From the NCBI GenBank assembly GCA_035772785.1, contig JAOCPU010000051.1, positions 1 through 64,000 on the forward strand: DNA of 64,000 nt, in the 5' to 3' direction. Below the pieces are notes generated by a model that worked only from the letters and a program-made list of their open reading frames with translations, was not told where the DNA came from and did not search any database. This document shows positions 45,688 through 58,870 of the stretch, in pieces. This DNA is from Phlebiopsis flavidoalba. Taxonomy: Eukaryota > Basidiomycota > Agaricomycetes > Polyporales > Phanerochaetaceae. Every line of letters begins with the position of its first letter. Position 1 is the stretch's first letter. A program made the translations under genes and the position numbers.

Positions 45688-46511
45688 ATGCTTGCCAACA
45701 ACTTCAAGCTTCTCCTCGCCGTCCTCGCTGCCGCTTCGGTCCTGGCGGCCCCGGCCCCCTGCGACGACCATTCTCACTCTACACCGACTCCAAACGAGGA
45801 CATGGACGCGCTCCCACCATTCGCACTGGCACTCGAAGTCTACTTGGTCTGCAAAGACCGTGACTGCGACCGCAACCGTCACCGACATTGACACCACGAA
45901 CTGTCACCGACAACCGACACTGCCACCGTCACTTCTACGAGCACTGACACGCTGGTCTTGTCGTCGAGCGCGGAAACCTACTTGGACTCCAACGCCGACA
46001 ACGACCAAAACCTCGTTCGAGCACCCCTGCATGGACCCGGACTACAACCCCTACGATCTGGTCGGCTACTCCCTCTGCTACCTCGTCCGCTGTGTCGAGC
46101 AGCGGTAGCTGCAGCTCGGGCCCCGTGCAGTGCTGCAACAGCGTTCAAGACGCGTCTTCGCTCTCGCGACTGAGCAAAATGCGCACCATGCATAGCAGCT
46201 TCGACGAGGCGACCCTGTCGCGCCATGGGCTCTTTGGACTGCCGATTGGATGGTAGCAACGTCCCCGTCGGCGCCAACTGCTCGCAACCATCGACATCCT
46301 CGTGTGAGGTGGAACGTCTTGGTAAGCTCGCCTCCCTCACACGACACACGGACACCAGCTGACTGAAGCTTCTGCAGCTCTCGACACCGTACTGCTGCAG
46401 CGACGTTAGTCAGAGTAAGTGATCAATGCCTCACCGTGACAGCCACAATCTGACCAGCGCACAGGCGGCCTCGTCAACATCGGTTGCGTCCCTATTCCCC
46501 TCCAACTTTGA
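45688..46511 (+). CDS. Class I hydrophobin with long Thr/Ser/Asp-rich N-terminal extension
   Basis: The ATG at 45688 opens a signal peptide (MLANNFKLLLAVLAAASVLA, then APAPC). The next roughly 120 residues, read across frames, are rich in Thr, Ser, Asp and Val (KTVTATATVTDIDTT, TDTATVTSTSTDTLVL, SSSAETYL). The hydrophobin domain follows: GSCSSGPVQCCNSVQDASS, GLFGLPIG, NVPVGANCSQPSTSSCEVE, intron at about 46320, STPYCCSDVSQ, intron at about 46420, GLVNIGCVPIPLQL-stop (46511). All eight Cys of the pattern are visible. The extension between signal and first domain Cys is unusually long compared with the neighbour at 43954-44430 and may be O-glycosylated (inference). Frame changes at about 45890 and 46240. 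Confidence 0.85.
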
Positions 46512-48213
46512 GTCTTGTTCGTCAAACGTTCTGGCGTGAGCCTCCTTTATTGCACATCGCTATGGTATGCCTTCTCGATTCATGGCTCGAGCTTTAAGCT
46601 GATGTCAGGCGTAGCTATCACAGCTATCCTATCCAATTTCCTGTCGTTCCGTCATCAATCGGTTTCATCATCGTTTACGAAGACGAGGTGTGTATCGCTT
46701 GCCGCTATCTGGGGTCTACTTTCTGAAGCTCAGCTTTTGAAGTGTGATAGTGTCCGAATAATTGGACCTCCGACGTACTTTCGCTGTTTGTTTGTACCAC
46801 ACGTCGATGTTGATACATCCTTCTCGCTCCTATCACGCTTTTCCAGGTGTCTGTATTTCGCGTTTTTTATCGGTGTTGTGTAAGTTGTCTGGGCGTTTGA
46901 TAGAAACTAGTCTCCAAGGCAGACCCAATTGCGACCGCGTAGGCCATTGGGCGAAGATAATCGTTCCCCCCATATAGGGTCTGCGATGAGACGCACGTTT
47001 GTGCGTATAGGGACCTGCCCGTTCCCCTTGTTTCGGATCGGCGTAGGTTGCCGGTGCAGCGGCTCTCCCTCGCTGGCCGCGTCCAATGAAATCGCGCGCA
47101 TGTTGTGTTGGGCGCCTACAAGCGCAAAACGGCTTTCGTGGTCGTTTCTACGCTTTCCGTCTACGCATCTAGGTCTCAACACTGCTTAAAGACTTGAAAA
47201 AAAGCCCCCTCAATACTACAGCCCATTATTCTAGCCCTCGTGTTAAAACATTTTTTATGATGTGACCTGGCGTAAATACATAACGCGACCCGTTTTGCTG
47301 CTACGACCTGGACATACTGAGAACATCCAAATATATGCACAAAACAGTCCGCAGAATCGGAAATACTCATAAGAAAAGCTAGTCAAAAAAAATCATGCAC
47401 CTTATAGCAGCCCTCAGAACCCTATATTGTCACAGACCTGAACCTCAAGATGGTACAATGAAAGCTGCCATAGGGCCCTGCCGCGTCGCGCGTTATTTGC
47501 TCTTGTTTGATGTAAATCGGCGCTGGTTTACTGGTCACGAGACTGATTTCTCAAACCCGCCGATGCGAAAGGGAAGCATCGGATCATATGATTTCAGACG
47601 GAATATTCCCTCTTATGGGCATCACAATCCGACGGAGTAAGACTATGATAGAACCCTTCGGGCAAAAGATTACGCTCTCAGAGTATCTTTCCAGACAATG
47701 CATCCATGCGAGTGTCCAGACGGATGCTCACAATCGTAACCTCAACGGTTTATTATGATCGTCGCTGACTGGTAGCCCGGTCTCCGGTAAGAAGGTAGGT
47801 TGGGCGACGAGCTGGCGACGGTTTGAGACGCCGCGCCGGAGCGGGCCGTGGCGCCACACCGAAGGCTCCGCATCCATTCTTTTGTCACGTCGCGAGTCCT
47901 CAACTAATCATGATTTCGTCATACCGGACAGTTTTAAGAGCCCCTACGCAACGACCTGTCCCGGCGTCCGGCCATGAGTTTGGCAAAGCACGACACGCCT
48001 CCGGCCAACCGGTGTTGCCTTTCGCTGCGCTTGTGCACACCGTAAACCTTAATGTTATCGAAAAATTCATCATCCTAATTTCTTTCTGCTAATATGTATA
48101 CGAGTAATGGGATTGACGTGACGTAGACCAACAATTGAGGCTAGAATGTTCACACTCGGAGCGTACGAAAGGGATAGGGGTTACAGATAGTAATACAATG
48201 GAACACAGGCATG
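46512..48213. other. Intergenic
   Basis: Open frames of up to 122 residues (46515-46883) without recognisable domains. No repeat or RNA gene seen. Confidence 0.35.
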
Positions 48214-50695
48214 TTACTTAGTGAGCCTAGTCGTGGATGATGAACCGCCCGCTCCGCTTCTGGACGACCCCCTGGTGATCTGTGCCGGTGGTGGAATTTC
48301 GGGGTCGCCACCCCATGGCGTGGGCAGGGTGCTTGGGTCGGGATGGGTCGTGCATCCACATCAACGTGAAGACCGTAATCTGGCAGAGAAGGAAACGTGG
48401 CTGCATCCACGTACTTCCCCGGTAGCCTGCACACATAATTAGCGAGATCAATTAGCTCGAGTCAGGAGATGGCGTACTTTGATGATGCGCCAGTGCAGCT
48501 GCTCACTTGAGGGAGCGGGCTCGTACGACGTATCCCATCTCATACGAAACGAGGAGCACCTTGACTCTGTGATCGCGTTGTTTGTTGAGGTGGATGAAGC
48601 CCTCGAGGACAACGCCCGCATCTCGCTGATTCCTGCAGTTGTTCACAGCGTACCGCTCTGGATCGGCTCCTGCGGAGCCGTTGACGAAAACCACCCGCTG
48701 TACGCGCCCGCGAACGACGAGGCGGAGTACCACTCTGCGGGATCCTCGGGCACGGTGTCCGACGAAGAGCAGGATGGTGAAGCTCCCCGCCAATTTCGTA
48801 CTTCTTGACGTGCACACGTGCCGTCCAGTCGAGGTAGGCTGGGGTGAGGTCGTCCGGATCGCGACCGATCGCGATGACTGAACTTGTAGGGGGGCTGCGG
48901 GGGCCTGCTGAGATTGCAGAACCGCAGCGGAGGGGGCACTATCGGTAGTAGAAGGGATGTCACTGTCGCCGTACAGCTCGTTTGATCTTTCGCGTAATGG
49001 GCCTGCTTGACGGCCTGCTTGTCTCCTAGGTCGAGACCGCGTTGAATTCTGGGTAAGAGTATCCCAGCCGGGCAGTTCCAGCGACCTCCGAAGACTCCCA
49101 GTACGTAGTCTTCGCATTCCAGAAGGGTGTCAAACTCCTATCTGTCGAAAGATTTCAGTGTTTTGGGAGGCCGGGGAGAGAAGACCAGTGGGAAGCATAC
49201 CCTGTCTTAATGCCGACGTGGCACCCATCAGCGGGAATTGTCCAAGTGCTGCGGCCGACAGCAGGACCATCGACGACCCAGACCGCCCGGGGTTGAACCC
49301 GCGGACACCAGAGAGACATACAGACGATTCAACATTGGCATGATGAATGATAAAAAGATAGGGTCAAATCCTAAGATACCGTGGGTTATTAACGCGTGAC
49401 CTCCCTCTAAGCTGGGCCGGAAGCCGGTGAGCATTCGTCTACCGGCAACCTGAGGCATCTCCCACTCATGACCGTGTGCCGCCCACGTAGCTAGATGAGA
49501 CACGGTCACGGTGATGCAGGCACCGAGGATCACACGATATTGTGCCATGACTGCACAGCTCAGACCCCCACCCCATGACTATGTAATGTTGTCGTGGTGG
49601 ACAACAAGATGCCTTCGAAGACTGTTAGCGACAGACTTGCCAGACGCTGGCGTGTGGCTTGTCTGAAGTCGGGCACAGTCATGCACCACTAGGACATGGT
49701 TGGGTCGGGCAAACCATGTGTTGTAGGTGTTCGTACATTCGGTAGGCATCCCAAAGTTGGCGTTTGCAGCACTCTGCGGGCCCCGTCAGCCACCTTGCCT
49801 TACGCTTGCAATGTAGTGACCAGGATGTCCTCACGTGTCCGTTCCATTTGGGGCACCGTTAGACTGGGTCACATCCGTCCGTATCGATTTTAGTTGAAGG
49901 CTTGGATGACGGTAGGGGCCGGCAGGGTTCCTACCATTCGATCAGCACAGGGGGATGGGAAGCATGGGATCGATAGGGTGGAACGCATACTTTTGACGAC
50001 GGAGCGGGTTCGTGACCTTGGCCTGGCACCCGTCGTGCTGGGACGATCAACCGATTTACTATTGCCCACACACAGTGAACTTACTTCCTTGGGCCGCGGA
50101 CCCCGCATTAGATGCCCAGTCCCAGTACGGCGTGCGCCATATCCTGAGCCGCCTTGTTCCATGCCTCACGCGTCGACCGTTTGTAAGTCTTCGCTACATT
50201 TCGATCGCGTGATGTTGAAGTGCAGTTGCTGCACATAGAGTCAAATAGACGGACGTCTTATGAGCTGTCGGAGATCTAACGCCTCGTAAATTAGAGACAT
50301 ACGGTCTGTGAAACGTAGGGAAGAGATTGCTACCGTGTGTGCAGTATCCTCCCCATTGGCCACACCTCCTCGGATCCAGACCCGTTCCAGGGAATATAAG
50401 CGCAAGCCATGGATACCGCCGATTTGGAAGGAAAGAAGAGAAGGGCGAAGGCTAGTCTTGGCTTCGCAGCCTTGGACATTTGCTGCTTGAAAGGATAGTG
50501 TCAAGAATGTATCCGTCACGGCCCTTATGACGCAATGCCCACACAGCAAAATCGTACCTCAAAGCTTTCGGATTATACAGGGAGAACATCTTCTCATTTT
50601 TTGACACAGTCGTAAAGTCTTCGAGCCTCGATTGGGGCGCACGCCCCCAACCGCCCCAGTGATGACCGTAAAGACACGCCTTTGACCCCCGACAT
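48214..50695 (-). CDS. Tyrosinase (polyphenol oxidase) 1
   Basis: Type 3 copper enzyme that oxidises phenols to quinones in melanin formation. The start at 50695 (MSGVKGVS) is followed by VITGAVGG, a PNR.LE block and KNEKMFSLY. Copper site [11 protein letters not shown] (50430 region) and TFHRPYVS. Copper site B: the HHANV block follows FDPIF near 49345. The C-terminal lid domain is clear at 48540-48880: [68 protein letters not shown]. The tail ends [13 protein letters not shown] at 48214. Many one-base indels, worst in the 49.5-50.2 kb part, where the region after the WDWA block is hard to follow. First of a same-strand array. Confidence 0.8.
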
Positions 50696-52384
50696 GTTAA
50701 CAAATTTGAGGAGAATGAGCGTTGAAAGCATATAACGGCGACGGTCCTTGAAGCACATGTGACCTTGGCTATTTCGTCGTCTCATTTACTAAGCTAGAGT
50801 CAAGGGCGGCTCCGACAAACGCCGTCAGGTTTTGAGCGCACACGCGCAGCGGTAAGCATGGACCCTGTAACTATGGATTTTCAATTTGTAAAGAGCGCAT
50901 AGTCGCGCCCGAAATGTATTCACGAGACTTGCGAACAAATGCCGATATTCTTGCACGCCGCTGCCTTGTGACGCTCCGAATTTTCTCAGGAGCCATTGAC
51001 TGTTGCTGCGGCCACGGAGCATGCTCAACTCGCTCCCATGATTGGATACTGTTTGACTGCAACAATGGCGACCTTATCATGCGGACTAAGGGTATGGGTT
51101 CCAATCGAAAGCCTTCTGTTGACACGGACGCTTCGCTGAACACCTCCAAGTCGGTACTTGTAGCGTTAAAGGTACGGCGGAGATATTAGAACGTGGCAGG
51201 GGAACGGTTCGATGGTCCGTGTCGTCTCACGACGATTGGCGGGTTGGTATGCATATGGATATATAGTTGCCGAGAAGAAAATCTGTGCAAGCTCAATTTC
51301 CGTGTTGTTAGTAATTAGTACAAGCCTCGTGGTTCTAGTGGTCAATGCGTAGACCTGTTTAAAGAGCGGACATGTGCACACGTCAAGGGTAGCGTTTGAG
51401 TTTAGCGAACATGTGAATACAAAATTTGCATGTCCGTCTGATCACGGCATCACATGGGGCCCCCCCGAGTCCCAGACAACACACACCGACTCTCATTGTC
51501 AGCCCGACTTCATGCAGAGCCTGGGGGGCAAAACCTCCTGACATAGTATTACGTCCGATTTCACCATCTATCACGCCGTTAGACTTTCATCGCCAAGGAA
51601 CTACGTTGACACCGACGTGGCGCTCACTTCCACGAAAATCTAGCGCTGCAAAACCCATTCCACTTCGCTTCTTCGTTGGTGATGCTACTTGCTTCACGGA
51701 ACTACTGAGCCGTCTAACGTCTTGACATCAGCTGCCGTCAGACTGGGTGGGCGAGCCCCTTGGGCATGTCTGACCAAACCAACGGTAGACAATCCCTATT
51801 GGCAGACTTTGAAAATGAAGAATGATAATATGCCCCCTATATAGTATAGGCTCGGTGTTTCGAGAGGCATTTTGATTGCTCTCCGTACTCGGTCGGGAGC
51901 GAAATATCGAACCGCGCCGCAAAATTCGTGAGGAGTAGTCAGTACGGCTCCCAACCTATGGAGTAGCGTTTGGAAGGCGCTTCGCACACCCACCGTCAGA
52001 ACTGCGCCACAGTGTTTTGAACCTTTGCAGCAGAGAGGAGTGCTACGCCCAGGCAGATTGTAGACCGGGTTGGTGTCCGGCCTTTACCAGTTCACTCAGT
52101 GAGTCGATGACCTATTGGAACAATCCCAGATCCTCGACAAGCTGGATTAGGCACGCACTTCGGTACACCGGCTATTACTGAGCACTGACCAGCGACGTGA
52201 CACTAGCATTGGTGTGTGAGTAAATCATTTGATACATGGCATATTTTACTTTAATTTTGCCCCGAGGCAGTAGTACAGCAGCATTTACACGATTTCACAC
52301 TATACATGCGCAATCGATCCTTGTAAACTCAAACCTAGGGGCCAGACAAGTCAATCAAAATTTAGTCTAGTCCCAGAAGTCCCC
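50696..52384. other. Intergenic between tyrosinases 1 and 2
   Basis: No recognisable gene on either strand; open frames of up to 99 residues (51426-51725) lack known domains. Confidence 0.35.
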
Positions 52385-54573
52385 CTACGCGGTACCGATA
52401 AGAGAGGGGGTCCCAAGCGACCAGCCGGTGATATTGTTGTAATAACGTGGTTTTCCGAGGGTAGGAAGGTAGTTGCTGTCAGAAAAGGGCTCCATTCCGA
52501 CGTTGATTTTGAACGGCGGCACCTCAAGCGAGGTTCCCGGCGGTAAGCTTGAGATCGTCTCTTCGCCATCGGACTGACACATGTCAGCACCAGAATGATT
52601 AAGATTATCGAGAGCATCACTTAACCTGGCGGACGCGCCAATGGAGATTCTTCTCAAGGTAAGGAACGACATCAGCCTCTCCGAGAGAGGAGAGCCCGGA
52701 ATGTGCGGCGATGACCTTGTTTGGGTGGACGAATCCCTCCGTGATAATCCCAAGATCCCGTTGGACGCGACAGTTCTCGCATCTTGCCGACCTCAGCGTT
52801 GACGAGGACGGTGTGGTCACCGGCATACGAAGGGCTCGAGAACCACTCTTCCGGGTCCTCCGGTACATCGCCAAGGAAGATCAACCACCGAAAACGTATC
52901 GGCGAGCTCGTATTTCTTGACAGCCGAACGCGAAACAGACCAATCGGGATGGCGGATCCGACCTCAAGTGTGTGGCGAGTATAGAGGAGGGCGAAGCGTG
53001 GAGAGGCCAGGTGCTGCCAAGCACCACCACTTGCGCATTGCTCAAGGATTCGTTTGGAGCCGAGAAGGAGGCGAACGCAGGACCCGAATCATCTCCGTAG
53101 AAGTGTGTTGACGTCTTCATGACAATCGCTGCTGCTGGACAGCCAATTTGTCGCCCATGTGAGATTATTGAACTCGGATATGTTGTATCCCAGGGGGCTT
53201 CGCCGTGGATGCGATGAGCTGTCGAAGCCCTATGTACGTGCTCGTGGTGTTTCCAGAACGTGCGTCAGAGCATGTATGCAAACATAATCTTGATACCACG
53301 ACGCATTGTGAAAAGGGCTGTCAAGACTTACGTCGTGGTGGGTCCGAACTTGAGACTTCGGCGGAATGGTCCAGCTGCCATTCACCAGCACCTCCTTCAG
53401 TTTTACCCACACGTCTGGATTCAATGCAGACCATAGGGACAACAAGCGATCGACGTTGGCATGATGCAGGTAGAATATGTGGGTCGAAAGCTAATAACCC
53501 GGCCGTCAATGGGTGAAGATCAGATTGCAGAGTATCAACGACAGCTCACCGGCGACCGGGATATAGTTCATGGTGTCCTTGTATCCGATGTAGAAGTGTA
53601 CGTTATCATGCACTACGACTCGATACTGTTGGCTGTTGGATTGTGTTGCCCGAAGTGTGATTACTGAAGTCCGGGCCAGCTTTTGTCCAGCTGAGTCAAC
53701 ATTTTGTGCGTATTCTCCTTGGTCTGGGAGAACGTGTTGTTCATGAGACTATATCGCGGGTTCTGTCGACTCTTTCGATAGCGAAAGGTTCGGTCAAAGC
53801 ACTTAACTCCTTGAAACTCTGCACTGGGTCCTTGGCTGCGGGATGACGCACGGTTGTTCCATACGCCTTGACCTGCGGGGGGAAATAGTCGGGTATTGGG
53901 TGGAAGACGTAAGCGTACAATGGGTTAGGGAATGGTTTTTCGTCGTCCCATCTGGATGAGTGATGGTAACATGGTCCAGGGAAAGAACTTCCGGTGGGGG
54001 TATAGGTTTGCTCGCCCAGTCCAGTACGGAGCACGCAGATTTGCTGCCGCTTGCTTCCAAGCGTCCCGTGTCATGCGTGTACGTCTTGTGCGATCTCAAT
54101 GGCGTTCTTCTGGATTAGTTGCTGTTATTTCGGTAACGGTGTAGTCTTGATGTTGAGATTTTTATTCCTGATACTAACTTCGACAGCTCACCTCAAACAG
54201 AGCAGACGTAGGGTCGCATGCCAGTCGGGACACAGTGTACTGCCATGAGTACAGTAACGTGACCTCGTCCGGCGTCCTCGGATCCGGAGCCATTCCATGG
54301 TTTGTAATGGAGACCATGGATAGCCGCCTACTTGGAAAAACGACAGAAGCTCGTCCTGACCTTCCTTCGAGAGCGCGTCTACATTGTCAGGTGTCGATAA
54401 GCCATCATATGACCCTTGCAATATTGAGCTATAGAGCTCCACCAGAGAGCCTTGAGAAGAGGGAGAAAGAACTTTCGTTCGTCACGAAATCCCAAATCTC
54501 GAGGCGATTGGGTGCCTCAGCCCCAACGGTCATGCCACCCGTTGAGCACCGGTAATGACAAAAGGATAGCCAT
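52385..54573 (-). CDS. Tyrosinase (polyphenol oxidase) 2
   Basis: Best-kept member of the array. The start at 54573 gives MAIL and, one base out of frame, VITGAQ, then EAPNRLEIWDFV. Copper A: SFFQVGG with IHGL in the next frame, YCTHGSTL, and WH followed by RPYVC. Then DWASKPIPPPEVLSLDHVTI, THPDGTT, PNPLYAYVFHPIPDYFPPQ, VRHPAAKDPVQSFKEL. Copper B: HDNVHFYIG (histidines at 53607-53609 and 53595-53597) and HHANVDRLLSLWSALNPDVW (first His at 53464-53466). C-terminal lid: FLGDVPEDPEEWFSSPSYAG, VLVNAEVG, IITEGFVHPNKVIAAHSGL, VVPYLEKNLHWRV, and a last exon ending YYNNITGWSLGTPSLIGTA-stop (52385). Both copper sites are represented in full. Several one-base frameshifts and short introns. Confidence 0.88.
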
Positions 54574-56639
54574 GATGAGACTGTGTGTGAGGAGAGGTGC
54601 AAGTGTGCTTGTTCTGTGATTGTAGGTCTCGTCTTCAAGACGTGCTGTATATTATATAGAAGCTGCACCCGTTAGGCACTGCAAATCAAACATTTTCCAG
54701 CCCCGTTTATGACAGGCTGCTACGCTTTGAATTCACGAGAAGATGTAGATTGGTAGCAGCCGTGCTGTGTCGGCAATTTGGTAACCCGCCTGTGCTCTGA
54801 TTGTTTCCCTCAATCCATGAGTTCCTTCGCCTCAGTTCATCCGCCACCGTAACGAATTGACACGCATTAGCATGGGGAATACCTAGACACTGATAGTCCG
54901 TCGGCACAAGTTTAATGGCCGGGGGTAGACTTATCCAGCAGGGGCACAGACCTCATGCGGGATGGACGGGAAGTTCGCCTAAGCATATACCTGACGCTAC
55001 TGAGTACTTCACACTTTACGATGTGGACTAGAGATAGCTTAGTCAAAAGAAGCTATCGATAAGAAATCACGCTATGTAGAGTCCTAGCTATGAGAATTAC
55101 CTTCCGAATTTGGTCTGTGGTACCCTCAGCTAAATACCCGGGATTTGATGCGACGACACAAATGGAAACCCGCTGTTGTGTGTCGACACTGCGTCCCGTT
55201 TTGTATCCATACTTTCGATAAATCGCTCCCCAATTGTACTACCATGCACCAAATCTTGCCCTTTCCACATTCGTGAGAACCTGATGACGATCTATGGAGA
55301 AGATATGGAGCAAACCTTACCCTTTATGCTCGCACCCGAAGCAGAACAATAAGTACGGCAGAACGCGAGTTGAGGATTGGGTGCCTGCCCTAGGCACGTC
55401 TATAGTAGGGATGCCACGGAGCTTTCAACTTTCCGCGCCCACAAGTGCCTCGTCTAGGGTCTTCAACGAGCAGCTGGGCCCATTTAGATTCTCCGCCGAA
55501 CATGCTTATTAGACCATGGTCCAGCGCGTAGCGAACTTGGGGCTCCTAAACGACAACCTTATATAACACACGAAGCTGGACGCCACCCATTGTCTAGAGC
55601 CCTCCCCAACACAAGGTGATTCAAATCGTCGAACAAGACAGACGGCCGAGTCCCAGTGGTGGACTGTTCGTCCAATGCGAACCAGATAGTACTGCTCAGC
55701 ATCTCACGTCAGGGAGGTTGTTGAGGATGAGGTAGAACACAGTTAATAGTGATTGTCTAGACTGAGGTCCAAAGATTCCGTACCCAAGCGCAAATATTCG
55801 CACATAAGAGAGTTTCCCTCCCAAGCAATAAAATTTGAGGAGTGTACTTCTTCGAACGGACGGTAAGATCTGAACAAGCATGATTACAAGTCCAATTGGG
55901 TCCACAGCCCGTCACATGAGAGCGGTATTGTCAATCCTTCATTCACCGATTACCACCAAGACGCCAGGGACATTGTCCTAACCAAACCGTTCAACTAGCA
56001 TACCAGGCGTTCTAGTTTCCCCTAGAACAGCCTAGGACGCATAAGAAAGACGCATTGAGAGCGAAGCTTTATCAGACCCCTTACTATGACGTGCCGAGAT
56101 ACAAACTTCTTTCGCGCGACGATATGGAGTGACCACTTGACTGGCTCCGGTTTTAGAGGGCTCCGTGATTGTGTCAATGTGTTGCGATGCCTCTGTGGAC
56201 ATCCGAAGTGTCAAGATGGTGGCTGAGTAGAGAGCTTGCTCGGCTAAATTTACGGTCTCGCTGGTGCGCCATCGTATGGTCACACGGCGGTTGGGAGTCT
56301 GCTCTTCACACTGAGAAGAAGTAGACAGTACAGAAAGAATTACATGATACACTCCGCTTGTACAGTATGATACATGGGCTATGGTTGGTCTCTGGAATAC
56401 AAGTCGACATGGCTCTACCGGAATGATGCCCTTTAAGCGTGAAACACTGCGTCGTCACGGCGGGGCACGCACCCCTACGACAACGACCAGCCGTAATGGC
56501 GTTGTAGAGTGAGGGTTGTCCATGCGTCGGCAGTGGGCCCTGAGCATAGGCAATGGAACAGGCTCAGTCTCGATATGAGACGCTGAAACACTTCAACTCA
56601 GTGACGTCTCGCTGCGCTGCAAAATTCAACTCCTTCCCG
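54574..56639. other. Intergenic between tyrosinases 2 and 3
   Basis: Nothing recognisable. Open frames are short (up to 106 residues) and scattered on both strands. Confidence 0.35.
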
Positions 56640-58870
56640 TCCCGCCTGGAAGGTAATGGAGTACGAAAAAGAATAGTTGAGAGACAGAATGGCAACATTG
56701 ACCTGTCGAATGCGCCAGTGAAGATGTCTTCTGCAGATCTGCCAACTTCTGTCTCGTCGAGAGAGGAGAGCCAATCGGATCGGGCAGTGCAATTTTCCAA
56801 CTTTGTGAGATGAAACAAAGCCTATCATGTGACAGTACCCGAGCTCCACGCTGGAGACCCTGGCAATTCTCCGCATTTGTCAAGAGCAGCGTTGACGAAA
56901 ACACTTGGTCCCCATCGTAGAGGGGGCCGAGAACCCATCGTTCTGATTTTCAGACACATCCGAGGAAAGAGAATGACCGAGAAGCTCTCGTCCAGCTCGT
57001 ACTTCTTGGACGTGACGCGGGACGGTCCAAGGTCAGGTATGGCAGAGCCGCCTCCCAGGGGCGCAAGAATGGGAGGGCTAGAAGGGTGTAGCATTGGAGG
57101 CAGGAGCCTGCAGCTGGGGCGCATGCTGGGGTACTGAGGAGATGGTGCGTAACGAGGCAACGACGAAGTATACGGAGGTGACAGATCGCGCGTCACCAGT
57201 AAAGCTTGATTCACAGCTTGGTAAATAGCGGGCTGCGAATCGGAACTCGCCCTTCCGTGTATCCCCATGTCAAGACCATTGAATTCAGGGATGGGTGTAT
57301 CCGAGTTTTGCGGTTTGAGGAGATGCCAGGCAGAAAGCCCTCCAGAGTACGTGTTATGGAAGAAGTCACCAGAAGCGGAGACGTAAGAGTGGCTGAAATA
57401 AACGTGTTTACAAATGGACGTGTACATAGCCGCAAGGTGACGAAGCTTCTACGGTACAACGAGTTTTGGATCCGCGACGGTTGCATTCTGGTGGGCATGT
57501 TGGTCCATGATACCGCGCCTCTCAACAAGGGCCTTCGGAGACCAATACGGTCGGGGTCCAAGCGCTAGACCACAGTGACAAACAGTTTCTTGGTTCCACC
57601 GTTGCCGCGTGAGTGAAGGATACGCAAAATAGGGTCGAATCCTGATCGATATTTTACAATTAAATCGCTAATAACACATCACAACATCGCATACAGTTAA
57701 TCTGATCATAGCGGCCCCTGCGACTGTGGGATACGTTTCATATAGTTCCCCGGTGTCACGAACTTAGACAGGTTGATATCGTTATAGCTATGTACACAGA
57801 CTCACAATACGTCGTTAAGCGATCGGAAGCACAGTTACCGGGACGTGTGGTTGCTAAAGGAGGTCGCGGCCAGCTTATGTTGCAGGGTACGTGGTAGTCA
57901 GCATATCGTACGTATTCTCTACTTTGCTCGTCGGGAAGGTTCTGTTCAATAGGCACGCTGTGGTATGTGAGTGTCTTTGTTCAAGCAGGATAGTAACGAG
58001 GGAGGCTCCACTCCTTAAGAAACTCTTCACGGGTGGTTTATTCTATGCAGAAAAGGGGCATTCATGTGTGGTCGAAGCAGTAAAGTTCCGACAGGATTTG
58101 AACCTGGATTAGAAGGAAAGTAGGTGATGTCATACAGGATGGAAGATGGTAGCGGATGTGTATTAGCAAGCGGGTTAGGCGACCCAGGGCTCTTTCGAAC
58201 CTTCAGGTTTCGTGATTGTGACGTTCTCCTTTACTATGTGCAATGAATCGGTTCTCGGATCGGGAGTTGCGTTACGCGCCCAGTCCCAGTAAGGAAGTGG
58301 CGAATAGTATGGTAGGCTGCTTGATTCCACGTATCGGTTAGTCGATGGACGTAGAGTTTTTGCGACTGTCAAAGCGCATGTAGGCTGGTCTGGATCCACG
58401 CAGGATTGCGTGGCAACGTAGGAAGCTGTGTCAACGAATGCCAACCCCCTCGAGAAAGAGGTCAAGCTTACCTCATAGACCGCAATCGTAAGGTCTATGA
58501 CATGTAGGAAACAGCATGCTCCCGTGGGTGCAGTAGCTCCTGCCCAACCCCCTTCGTCTTGGTCCACTTTGGGCGCCAGAGCGCATCCAGGGTGCAATAC
58601 GGCAAACCCATATGCGATGACCTCCGAATCTGGAAGAAGGATACAGAAGTGCGTCCTGATACCTCATTAGAACTATCGGCCCCTGTTACGAAGCAATGAG
58701 CAAGTGACTATATCTGACATGCATTAGGAACTTACTGAGGTCCTGGATGTACAGCGAGAAAAATTGCTCGGTGCTTGACGAAATCCCAGATTTTCAAGGC
58801 GGTTAGGGGCCTCAGATCCCCAGCGGTATAGCGCCACCTTGTTTGCACCGGTAATGATGAAGGGAGCCAT
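56640..58870 (-). CDS. Tyrosinase (polyphenol oxidase) 3, damaged
   Basis: The start at 58870 gives MAPFIITGANKVALYRWGSE, then APNRLE and IWDFVK in another frame. Copper A: YCTHGSMLFPTCHRPYDC, where the usual Trp of the FPTWHRPY block is Cys. Then VAKTLRPSTNRYVESSSLPY, LPYWDWARNATPDP. In the copper B part, FDPI is seen near 57635 but the expected HHAN block is not found. AHQNATV and DFFHNTYSGG follow. The C-terminal lid is partly legible: TSKKYELDESFSVILF, FVNAALDKC, FVHLTKLENCTARS, LSSLDETEV. The loss of a recognisable third copper B ligand and the substitution next to a copper A ligand make activity doubtful. The 3' end is approximate. Confidence 0.75.
58085..58112 (-). other. tRNA-like 3' fragment
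   Basis: On the minus strand the sequence resembles the 3' part of a tRNA, with a T-arm (CCAGGTTCAAATCCTG) and TCGGAAC as a possible acceptor strand. No matching acceptor 5' strand (GTTCCGA) or D-arm was found within range, so it is not a complete tRNA gene. Confidence 0.2.

Noticed and set aside
58085..58160. Possible tRNA-Arg gene on the minus strand
   Set aside because: Only a T-arm-like and acceptor-like 3' end is present. No pairing acceptor 5' strand, D-arm or proper variable loop was found.
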